Notes under the pieces: generated by a model
Told to the model about the DNA's origin: nothing
The model's database searches: none
What the model saw: only the letters and a program-made list of their open reading frames with translations
Shown: positions 41,636-49,550 of the stretch, one piece after another
Layout: each line of letters begins with the position of its first letter
Position numbering within the stretch: position 1 is the stretch's first letter
Program-made: the position numbers and the translations under genes
NCBI GenBank assembly: GCA_016930915.1
Contig: JAFGFU010000029.1
Location: forward strand, 1 to 62,520
Direction: 5' to 3'
Length of the DNA: 62,520 nt
Origin: Campylobacterales bacterium
GTDB lineage: Bacteria > Campylobacterota > Campylobacteria > Campylobacterales > Sulfurospirillaceae

Positions 41636-43401
41636 AAAAGCTCCATAGAAGGCTCACCCACAAAATACCCTTGAAAACCATCCACACCCATTTCACAGAG
41701 TCGTTTAAAAATCGTTTCATTATGGACATACTCTGCAATTGTTTTTACATGTAAAACTTTTCCAAAAGAGATGATAGCATGAACCATTTGGTCAACTTTC
41801 TCATTTGTATCAATTTGAGCAACCAAACTCCCATCAATTTTGAAATACGTTGGTGAAAGATTTACAAGATGCGCAAAATTAGAATAACCCGTCCCAAAAT
41901 CATCTACTGCAATAGGAGCATTTTCATAACGTATATCACTCAAAAAATGCTTAATCATCTCAACATTCATGCCACTTTCACTCTCCAATATCTCAAACAT
42001 TAAATTTATAGTTCCATGCAAAGTCTGAAATTCAAAGAGCTTTAGACGCAAAAGATTGCGAATCTCTTTGTTTAAGATATCTCTTTCGCTGAGATTTATC
42101 GAAAACATAATCTTAGGATGTGCAAACATTTTCTCTAAAACTTTTTCAATCATTTTATAACTTAAACCATCATATTGACGGGTTCGTTTTGATAAATCCA
42201 AAAAAATAGAAGGAGAAACATAAGCATCATTACCCTCTTCATCTTTGGTTTTAATGCGCATTAATGCTTCATACTTCAATACAACACCCTGTGCATCGAC
42301 AATGGGCTGAAAGAAAGGAACCAAATCATCATTATCTAACGTATCTGCAATCACTTCTTGCCAATAAAAATCGTTATTTAAGGATGCCGTTTCATCTAAA
42401 TGACTTGTGTAAACGACAAATTTTTTTCCCATCTGTTTGGCAAAATCAAGCGCCGTATACGCCTTTTGAAAAATACCTTCCTGATCAAACGTTACCCCAA
42501 GTGTAACACTCACTAAAATTTTTTTAGGTAAAGCTCCCACTGAAATTTTATACTCATTTAAAACATCCAAAATGTATGAAATATCATCATAAACTTTTTC
42601 ACTGTCTAAATGGGATTTTACGTCTAGCATGACAAAATCATTGGAAGAGATTTGAAAAGAAAGATACCCCTTGTTTTCTGCGGTTTTTTTCAATGCGTGA
42701 GCAAATTCTTGAACAATACTGTAACTGATTTCTGTTCCGTATAGTTTCATGTAATGATTAAAATGGTCCATATGAATAAGAAAAAAAGAGGGGATTTCAA
42801 GAGACGATAATTTACTTAAATACTCTTCTAAACTCTTCTTATTTGGAAGTTTTGTCAGCATATCTTTATAGCTTTGCTCGCTTAAAACACATTGTTGTAA
42901 TTCTACGGTTTGCTTTAACTGAGATGTATATGTTTTATTGGCTTCTCTAAGCTCAATGCCATCGACAATACCCTGCAAGGTTTCTAAAAAATAATCAAAA
43001 TCAAGCGGTTTAAGAAGATACCCATTAATACCTAAACGAATAGACTCTAAAAAATAATCACTATCGCTATAAGCAGAGGTAATAACAATCGCCGTCTCCT
43101 TACAAATTTTACGAATTTTAGCAATAAAAGAGAGTCCATCTATCTTAGGAATTTTTAAATCGGTAATAATAAGGTCATAAGGAGATCGAGAAAGACTTGA
43201 TGATGGGATAGAAGGAATGGTGATTTTTGCATCCACAAAAAGGTCATAAGCACTCTGTCCATCACCCACGACATCTATATGTTCAAAAAAATCACACAGC
43301 AAGGCATACGTATATTTTTGCGTCACCACATCATCTTCAACATACAAAACCTTTAGGGTTTTACAACGCTCTTTTAAGCCCTTCATATGTGCTTGTGTCA
43401 T
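41626..43401 (-). CDS. response regulator with degenerate GGDEF and EAL domains
   Basis: About 591 residues. REC at ~15-130 (VLYVEDDVVTQ, LIITDLKIPKIDGL), GGDEF-like at ~170-320, EAL at ~345-585. The GGDEF active site reads SSNDF, so cyclase activity is probably lost. The EAL core is intact (YEALMRIK, NLSERD, DDFGTGYSNF), suggesting a phosphorylation-controlled c-di-GMP phosphodiesterase. The ATG at 43401 has AAGGA. Operon with the following kinase. Confidence 0.86.
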   Translation of the reverse strand: MTQAHMKGLKERCKTLKVLYVEDDVVTQKYTYALLCDFFEHIDVVGDGQSAYDLFVDAKITIPSIPSSSLSRSPYDLIITDLKIPKIDGLSFIAKIRKICKETAIVITSAYSDSDYFLESIRLGINGYLLKPLDFDYFLETLQGIVDGIELREANKTYTSQLKQTVELQQCVLSEQSYKDMLTKLPNKKSLEEYLSKLSSLEIPSFFLIHMDHFNHYMKLYGTEISYSIVQEFAHALKKTAENKGYLSFQISSNDFVMLDVKSHLDSEKVYDDISYILDVLNEYKISVGALPKKILVSVTLGVTFDQEGIFQKAYTALDFAKQMGKKFVVYTSHLDETASLNNDFYWQEVIADTLDNDDLVPFFQPIVDAQGVVLKYEALMRIKTKDEEGNDAYVSPSIFLDLSKRTRQYDGLSYKMIEKVLEKMFAHPKIMFSINLSERDILNKEIRNLLRLKLFEFQTLHGTINLMFEILESESGMNVEMIKHFLSDIRYENAPIAVDDFGTGYSNFAHLVNLSPTYFKIDGSLVAQIDTNEKVDQMVHAIISFGKVLHVKTIAEYVHNETIFKRLCEMGVDGFQGYFVGEPSMELLCH

Positions 43402-43498
43402 CAATTTCCTTATTATCCTCTTAATTAAAAAAGATTATACTCAAAGATTATCACATATTATTTGTTTCTTATGAGGATTATAAGTAATAACACTATTT

Positions 43499-44173
43499 TT
43501 ACATAACTAACCGATACCCTGTCCCATACTCTGTCATAATAAATGTTGGCTTTTTAGGGTTATCCCCAAGCTTTTTGCGAATATTTTGTATATGATAATT
43601 TAACGATTGACGAGAGCTCAAAGACGAGAGATGAATAGCTAAAACATCACGGTAAACGACTCTGTTTTTATTTTCCATGAGAAACGATAAAATTTTATAC
43701 TCTATGGCAGTTAGGGCGAGAGGAACTTGATTGAGTAAAATCGTTTGACTCTTATAATCAATGGTTAAACTCGTTTTTGCATACTCAAACTTAATCATGG
43801 AACAGCGTTTTAAAATTGCCCACATTCGCACTTCTAACTCTTCAAGCATAAAAGGTTTACACAAATAATCATCCACGCCAAATCGAAACGCTTGAATTTT
43901 TGCCTCAATATTGGAATGACAACTTAATACAATAATAGGAATGCTGTTTTGGTTATTAATTTGTTTAATCACTTCAAAACCACTAAAATCAGGTAATGAT
44001 AAATCTAACAATAAGAGCTCATACGAAGTAGCCAAAAGCTTTGCTAGACCATCAACAGCAGTTTCTGCGACCGTTACCTCAAAACCAACACCCTCTAAAA
44101 AATCAGCAACTTCTTTGGCAGCTGCTGTATCATCTTCGATTAAAAGGACTTTAATTTTTTTTTGCATTTTCAC
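43499..44173 (-). CDS. OmpR-family response regulator
   Basis: 224 residues. REC with Asp57 in LLLLDLSLPD and acidic DD at 14-15, then a winged-helix domain (LTAIEYKILSFLMENKNRVVYRDVLA; LNYHIQNIRKKLGDNPKKPTFIMTEYGTGYRL). Transcription factor of unknown regulon. Lies between the kinase/EAL pair and divergent nifB, so it might regulate nif expression, but nothing in sequence proves it. A GTG with GGGGAG upstream is the start. Confidence 0.88.
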   Translation of the reverse strand: MKMQKKIKVLLIEDDTAAAKEVADFLEGVGFEVTVAETAVDGLAKLLATSYELLLLDLSLPDFSGFEVIKQINNQNSIPIIVLSCHSNIEAKIQAFRFGVDDYLCKPFMLEELEVRMWAILKRCSMIKFEYAKTSLTIDYKSQTILLNQVPLALTAIEYKILSFLMENKNRVVYRDVLAIHLSSLSSRQSLNYHIQNIRKKLGDNPKKPTFIMTEYGTGYRLVM

Positions 44174-44246
44174 TCACACTCCCCATCTTTATTCTCCTAA
44201 TTATACATAAAGCTCATAATTTTACGCATAATCTTCTTTTTTTCAA

Positions 44247-44262
44247 AGGAACACTTCATGCA
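44247..44262 (+). promoter_or_regulatory. candidate sigma-54 promoter of nifB-nifV
   Basis: AGGAACACTTCATGCA has GG-N10-GC and shares GGAACAC-Y-T-Y-W-TG with the other three nif elements. Predicted start near 44273, 31 bases before the nifB ATG. Confidence 0.68.
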
Positions 44263-44303
44263 TTTTCACTTTTGAAAGAAGTCTAATTATCAAAGGAGCG
44301 CAC

Positions 44304-45725
44304 ATGAGTTGTTCGTGTACATCATCAAGCAACACCCAAAATGAACTCCATGCGAGCATTTTACAAAAAATAAACAACCATCCCTGTTACAGCCAAGATG
44401 CTCACCAACATTATGCGCGTATCCATGTTGCGGTTGCTCCTGCGTGTAATATTCAGTGCAACTATTGTAACCGCAAGTACGACTGTTCCAACGAAAGTCG
44501 CCCAGGGGTAACGAGCTACAAACTAAGCCCCGAAGAAGCTGTTAAAAAGGTTTTACATGTAGGCGGTCTTATCCAACAACTCAGCGTCGTAGGCATAGCA
44601 GGGCCCGGTGATGGACTGGCAAATCCTAAGCAAACTTTTGAAACATTTTCGCTTCTTAAAAAGTATGCGCCCGATATAAAACTGTGTCTTTCTACCAATG
44701 GATTGATGATTCATAAGTATATTGATGAAATCGCAAAATACACCATCGAACACGTAACCGTTACCCTCAATAGCGTCGATGAAACAGGCGAAATTGGTTC
44801 TAAAATCTATCCGTGGGTTTTTTACGAACACAAAAAACACCGAGGCGTTGAGGGGGCAAAACTCTTGCTTGAAAAGCAACTTGAAGGCATTAAAATACTG
44901 GTTGAACGAGGCATTTTGGTCAAAGTCAATTCCGTTTTAATTCCAGGGGTCAATGACGAACATCTCCCTTTGGTAGCACGCAAGGTCAAAGAACTAGGCG
45001 TTTTCATCTTCAACGTGATGCCTCTCATGTCCAAACCTGAGTTTGGAACGAAATTTGGACTAGATGACGTACCCAGTGCGAGCCACAAACAGTTGATGAA
45101 AGCGCAAGAAGCGTGCGATGTCAATGTCAAACTCATGCGCCATTGCCGCCAATGCCGTGCGGATGCGGTCGGACTTTTAGGCGAAGATAGAAGCGATGAA
45201 TTTTTCAAAGAGAGTTTTGAACATAAAAGCTTTGAGGAGCTTTCGCATCACTACAACCTTAACCAACGTATGAAAACACATGAAAATATTGAAACATGGC
45301 GAAGAGCTTTAAGAGCGGCCAATGGCAAAATAAGCCAAGAAGCCGCCAATAAAGATGACCTTAGCTCCACAGGCAATACAGTACTTGTCGCTGTCACCAC
45401 GCGAGGAAACGGCTTGATTAACGACCACTTTGGTAGTGCTAAAGAGTTCATCATCTATGAAGCAGGCGATAAAGCGATTAAATTTCTGATGCACCGTAAA
45501 GTAGAGAACTCTTACTGTGCGGGTAAAGAGGGGTGCGATGGCACCTATCCGATTGATGAGATTAAAAATGCTCTGAGCGATTGTCATCTTCTTTTAACGC
45601 AAAAAATTGGCGAATGCCCCCAAAAAGAGCTAGAAAGCATCTACCTGACATGCGATGATAGTTTTGCCGATGAGCCTATTGAGATTTCTGTTTTAAAAGG
45701 TGTTAAAAAACACTTTTTTGCCTAA
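44304..45725 (+). CDS. nifB: NifB, FeMo-cofactor biosynthesis radical SAM protein
   Basis: 473 residues. Radical-SAM cluster motif CNIQCNYCNRKYDC near residues 50-63, then a partial TIM barrel, NSVLIPGVND, the Cys pair in RHCRQCRADAVG, and a C-terminal NifX-like domain (~350-465; TRGNGLINDHFGSAKEF). NifB fuses two 4Fe clusters with a carbide into the 8Fe precursor of the cofactor. N-terminal Cys-rich SCSCTSSS is common. AAAGGAG precedes the ATG. Confidence 0.94.
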   Translation: MSCSCTSSSNTQNELHASILQKINNHPCYSQDAHQHYARIHVAVAPACNIQCNYCNRKYDCSNESRPGVTSYKLSPEEAVKKVLHVGGLIQQLSVVGIAGPGDGLANPKQTFETFSLLKKYAPDIKLCLSTNGLMIHKYIDEIAKYTIEHVTVTLNSVDETGEIGSKIYPWVFYEHKKHRGVEGAKLLLEKQLEGIKILVERGILVKVNSVLIPGVNDEHLPLVARKVKELGVFIFNVMPLMSKPEFGTKFGLDDVPSASHKQLMKAQEACDVNVKLMRHCRQCRADAVGLLGEDRSDEFFKESFEHKSFEELSHHYNLNQRMKTHENIETWRRALRAANGKISQEAANKDDLSSTGNTVLVAVTTRGNGLINDHFGSAKEFIIYEAGDKAIKFLMHRKVENSYCAGKEGCDGTYPIDEIKNALSDCHLLLTQKIGECPQKELESIYLTCDDSFADEPIEISVLKGVKKHFFA

Positions 45726-45737
45726 GGAGAGATTGCG

Positions 45738-46850
45738 ATGATTATCAACGATACGACACTTCGTGATGGCGAACAAGCGCCTTATGTTGCCTTTAACACA
45801 GAAGAAAAAATTGCCATTGCTTCAGCATTGTACCTAGCAGGAGCCGATGAATTAGAAGTCGGCATTCCCGCTATGGGAGCCAAAGAGCAAGCCGATATCA
45901 AAGAGATATTAGCCCTTGATTTGCCTCTTCGCATCATGAGCTGGAATCGTGCCAGCATGAGCGACTTGGAGGCTTCTCTCTCCTGTGGTCTCAAAGCAGT
46001 GGATCTTTCTATCCCCGTCTCAGATATTCTCATTGAAGCAAAGTTTGGAGGCGATAAAACACGCCTGTTAAAAAATCTCGAAGAAGTCTTATATGTAAGC
46101 GCTCACGAAGAACTTTTTGCGTGCATTGGTGGTGAAGATAGCTCACGAGCTGATCTGGGATTTTTAAAAGAAGTGATGGAACTGGGTAAAAGTCTAGGCG
46201 CTTCTCGTTTTCGTTATTGTGACACCGTAGGCATCATGCGACCACACCAAATTTATGAGCATGTTTCTTACCTCACCTCTTTAAATCTTTTAGAAATCGA
46301 AATGCACACGCACAACGACTTTGGGATGGCAACGGCTAACGCCATTATTGGTTTTGAAGCAGGGGCAAAAAGTGTTAATACAACCGTCATTGGACTAGGA
46401 GAACGTGCAGGAAATGCCAGTTTTGAACAAGTTTTAATGAGTCTTACACATCTTTTTAAAGAGAAGCGTACCATCAATGCTCATGCACTCAAGCATGTCG
46501 TTTCCCTTGTTGAAAAAGCTTCGAAACAAAATATTTCAGCCACTATGCCCATCGTGGGTAAAAACATCTTCTCGCACGAATCTGGCGTTCATGTCAATGG
46601 TATGATGAAAAATGAAAAAGCTTACGAAGCATTTCCTCCACATTGTGTTGGCATGCAACGCAGTTATCCTATTGGCAAACACTCTGGAAATTCAACACTA
46701 CTCTTTCACTTGCGTTCCATGGGCTATGAACCTGAAAATGAAGTCCTTAATCGCTTAATACCACAAGTACGAGAAATCGTAACCCAACGCAAAAAAGTAC
46801 TCAACAAAAGAGAGTTAGAAAGGCTCTACAAAGCTTCAAGAGCAGGCTAA
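45738..46850 (+). CDS. nifV: homocitrate synthase NifV
   Basis: 370 residues. INDTTLRDGEQAPYVAF (metal and acid-base site), HTHNDFGMATANAI (metal-binding His pair) and GKNIFSHESGVHVNGM. It condenses acetyl-CoA with 2-oxoglutarate to give the homocitrate ligand of FeMo-co. The nif context and length (shorter than LeuA) support NifV over isopropylmalate synthase. Twelve bases after nifB; AAGGAG upstream. Confidence 0.92.
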   Translation: MIINDTTLRDGEQAPYVAFNTEEKIAIASALYLAGADELEVGIPAMGAKEQADIKEILALDLPLRIMSWNRASMSDLEASLSCGLKAVDLSIPVSDILIEAKFGGDKTRLLKNLEEVLYVSAHEELFACIGGEDSSRADLGFLKEVMELGKSLGASRFRYCDTVGIMRPHQIYEHVSYLTSLNLLEIEMHTHNDFGMATANAIIGFEAGAKSVNTTVIGLGERAGNASFEQVLMSLTHLFKEKRTINAHALKHVVSLVEKASKQNISATMPIVGKNIFSHESGVHVNGMMKNEKAYEAFPPHCVGMQRSYPIGKHSGNSTLLFHLRSMGYEPENEVLNRLIPQVREIVTQRKKVLNKRELERLYKASRAG

Positions 46851-46853
46851 ATA

Positions 46854-47111
46854 ATGCAAGCGTATCCTTCAAAAATCATCTGTGAATGTGGACAAAAAAG
46901 TATACAAGAAGCCATTGATATTTTTAAATCAACGACCCTCCCCTATAAAAAAGCTAAAAAACTGGTCACACAGTGCAATCAAAGCTGTTGCAATGAAGCG
47001 TTACGTATGCTTTATCAAGGTATAAAAGACAATGAAATACCTTATGAAAAAATCGCTTTTTTAATTGATCAAAAAAAGAATTACAAGCAAGCCATAAATG
47101 CCCTCCCATAG
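46854..47111 (+). CDS. small Cys-rich protein downstream of nifV
   Basis: 85 residues with Cys10, Cys12 and Cys41, Cys45, Cys46 (IICECGQ and TQCNQSCC). The pattern suggests metal or Fe-S binding, loosely like a Bfd-type [2Fe-2S] domain (C-x-C then C-x3/4-C), but I cannot assign it. It begins three bases after nifV and so belongs to the nifB operon. Likely a cluster-assembly helper or electron carrier. Confidence 0.65.
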   Translation: MQAYPSKIICECGQKSIQEAIDIFKSTTLPYKKAKKLVTQCNQSCCNEALRMLYQGIKDNEIPYEKIAFLIDQKKNYKQAINALP

Positions 47112-47165
47112 ACTCTTTCTCGTGAAATAAGGATAATTTAACTCCCACTAAGATACCATATAAGA

Positions 47166-47828
47166 ATGACTCACATTGAAAAAATACGACTTTTAAAACT
47201 GTTATACCAGTACCGAGCAATGGGATTTGAGTACTTTCAGGAGTATCGACCTTTGGCTTTACATCAGCAAGCCATGCCTTCAAGTACACTAGAAGAGCTC
47301 AAAAAAAGTGTTGCACAATGTCATTTGTGTGGCTTAGCAAAAAGTCGAAAAAATGTTATTTTTGGTGCTGGAAATCTCAAAGCAAACGTCATGTTTATTG
47401 GAGATAATCCAGGAGTCAGTGAAGATGAAACAGGCATGCTTTTTAGCGGTAAAAGCGGTGAGTTGCTTGCCAAAATGATTGAAAATGTTCTCCTAATTCC
47501 CAAAGAAGAGGTTTATGTGACGCATATTTTAAAGTGTAAAACACCTGATAATCGTGTTCCAACACCTGAAGAAGTGGCGTGTTGTAAACCTTATATTATG
47601 CAACAAATTCAAATGATTCGACCTAAAATTATTGTGACATTAGGCTCCACCAGTTTTCATCATCTCACAGGAGAATATGATACACCCATTAATACAATAC
47701 GTGGCACTGTGCTTAATTTTGGAGAGGCCAAATTAATCCCAACGTTCCACCCTAATTTTTTACTGCGAAATCCTAGTGCGAAAAAAGAGGTTTACGCAGA
47801 TATGCTAAAAGTAAGGAGCATGTTATGA
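47166..47828 (+). CDS. uracil-DNA glycosylase, family 4 type
   Basis: 220 residues. Motif 1 reads MFIGDNPGVSEDETGMLFSGKSGELL (family GExPG varied to GDNPG), motif 2 HPNFLLRNP, and four Cys for a [4Fe-4S] cluster are in CHLCGL and LKCKTPDNRVPTPEEVACCKPY. It removes uracil from DNA. The N-terminal ~45 residues are a helical extension seen in this group. Overlaps the next gene by four bases. Confidence 0.85.
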   Translation: MTHIEKIRLLKLLYQYRAMGFEYFQEYRPLALHQQAMPSSTLEELKKSVAQCHLCGLAKSRKNVIFGAGNLKANVMFIGDNPGVSEDETGMLFSGKSGELLAKMIENVLLIPKEEVYVTHILKCKTPDNRVPTPEEVACCKPYIMQQIQMIRPKIIVTLGSTSFHHLTGEYDTPINTIRGTVLNFGEAKLIPTFHPNFLLRNPSAKKEVYADMLKVRSML

Positions 47829-49096
47829 AATTTTGGCTGACCCTAACACTTGGTCTTCTTTTTTTTGTGGGATGTAGTACCACCAACACATCCCAAACAT
47901 ACAAACCCAGTACCTTTAATGTTTCAAGTAGTAAACGTTCCGTTCCTACTAAAAGTACAACAACCTATCCTGGTTCTGAAAAGCAGCGTCTCTCTGGCAC
48001 AATTGAAAGTTCAAACGCTCCTTTAGGTGTCACTGTTGATAATACAGATATTACCTCAACAACCTTAGCAATGGCAACGCCTACGCCCAGTACAAGCCTT
48101 GAGCGCCCCCTAGAAACAGAAGGGACATCCGTCCCTCTTACTAGCGTTACGCCACCTTTAAATGATGATACGAGCATGATTAAAATTGCGGTTTTAGTTC
48201 CCCAAAGAACCATTAAAAAATATGCCATCACTTCTGTTAATTCTGTCATTGCTTACTTACTTTATAAAAATTACTATTTCGATTTGAATGTTTTTAACTC
48301 AGGCGATGAACAAGAATCTTCTATCCGTAAAGCACTTGCAGAGATTAAAGAAGGGGGGTATCACTACATCATTGCACCCGTTACCCAAGAAGGTGCAAAT
48401 ATTATTGCTTTAAACGAGACACAAACACCTGTTTTTATCCCAACGCTTCATGCCTCTAGTCTTGCACATTTTGGAGAAAATATCATCTTTGGAGGCATTG
48501 ACTACGACCAGCAAATTGCTCTTTTAGCGCAAAAAGCGAATAGCCGCGTTGGTAGCTTTGAAGATGGAAGTAGCCTTAGTTACCAACTCAATGGACTGGT
48601 AAAAAAACATACCCAAAATCTTTTTTATGAAAAACGAGTCGAAAACTCTAAAGCGAACTTTAGGCAGATGTTTAAAGGGAACAGTTCACTCAACAATACC
48701 TCTCTCTTTTTAAATACACCTTTGGTAACATCAAGCCTTATTACTTCACAACTTAGAGCCAATAGTTTGCATCCTCATGTATTGCTTTCAACGCAAATAA
48801 ACTATAAACCTTTATTATTAACGCTCACACAATATGAAGACAGAGACCAAATGTTTATTGCAAACTCCATTCAAAGAGCTCCTGCTGGACTTGAGGAGAG
48901 TAATAGTCTATTTGGACATGAAATTGTCTATGACTGGGTCAATTACTCCACCTCTATTGGTATAGATTATCTTTGTTATGATTTTTTTGAAGGAAAAGCT
49001 GAACGTCTTTTTAAAGAGCCTATTTTAAAGAATCAAGTTATTTATAACACATCCCTCTACCAACCAGGGCGCAACGAGTTTATTCAAGTTCCTTAA
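47825..49096 (+). CDS. lipoprotein with periplasmic-binding-like domain
   Basis: 423 residues. Lipobox LFFVGC with Cys17, then ~100 low-complexity Ser/Thr/Pro residues as a linker, then from ~120 a domain starting IKIAVLVPQRTIKKYAITSVNSVIAYL that looks like a periplasmic binding protein fold (YHYIIAPVTQEGANIIA; TPVFIPTLHASSLAHFGENIIFGGIDYDQQIALLA). Envelope role likely; ligand unknown. Its 3' end overlaps the convergent thioesterase gene by 17 bases. Confidence 0.72.
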   Translation: MKFWLTLTLGLLFFVGCSTTNTSQTYKPSTFNVSSSKRSVPTKSTTTYPGSEKQRLSGTIESSNAPLGVTVDNTDITSTTLAMATPTPSTSLERPLETEGTSVPLTSVTPPLNDDTSMIKIAVLVPQRTIKKYAITSVNSVIAYLLYKNYYFDLNVFNSGDEQESSIRKALAEIKEGGYHYIIAPVTQEGANIIALNETQTPVFIPTLHASSLAHFGENIIFGGIDYDQQIALLAQKANSRVGSFEDGSSLSYQLNGLVKKHTQNLFYEKRVENSKANFRQMFKGNSSLNNTSLFLNTPLVTSSLITSQLRANSLHPHVLLSTQINYKPLLLTLTQYEDRDQMFIANSIQRAPAGLEESNSLFGHEIVYDWVNYSTSIGIDYLCYDFFEGKAERLFKEPILKNQVIYNTSLYQPGRNEFIQVP

Positions 49097-49463
49097 AAAC
49101 AGAGATGAAAAATGCTTTCGTCTCTTCATCAATTTTACATGGCTTCCCCTCTTTAACGTATGCAAGCGTGGAAGTCATGCTAAAAAGTTTTTCTTCTTGT
49201 TTGAAAATATCTTGTCTTAAGCGCAATGAAGCATTTTTCATCTCCAAAAGTTCATTTCTAACATCTATCATATCGCCTAGTTTTGCAGGCTTAAAATAAT
49301 CAGCCTCCAAATGACGTACCACAAAATGCCCACCATTTACCGAAGGGCTTTTACCATGCTTATAAAATAAATCACTTCTAGCACGCTCACAAAATTTTAG
49401 ATAATTGGCATGGTAAACCACCCCACCAGCATCAGTATCATCATAATAAATACGTGTTTTCAA
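49080..49463 (-). CDS. ybgC: acyl-CoA thioesterase, YbgC/4HBT family
   Basis: About 127 residues. TRIYYDDTDAGGVVYHANYLKFCERARSDLF is the YbgC hot-dog signature with the catalytic Asp in DTDAGG. It hydrolyses short or medium acyl-CoA. I prefer the TTG at 49463 (MKTRIYYDDTD), nine bases after AGGAG, because it matches family N-termini; an upstream in-frame TTG would add 13 residues. Confidence 0.87.
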   Translation of the reverse strand: MKTRIYYDDTDAGGVVYHANYLKFCERARSDLFYKHGKSPSVNGGHFVVRHLEADYFKPAKLGDMIDVRNELLEMKNASLRLRQDIFKQEEKLFSMTSTLAYVKEGKPCKIDEETKAFFISVFKELE

Positions 49464-49550
49464 AATAAGAATCTCCTTTTCATTTAACAGCCATTCTAAC
49501 AAAAATTTTTATTTTATTCTTTACATGTAAAAACATTTTTGATGCAACAT

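Noticed and set aside
41626-43401. Active diguanylate cyclase in the REC-GGDEF-EAL protein
   Set aside because: The GGDEF signature reads SSNDF, which should not support catalysis.
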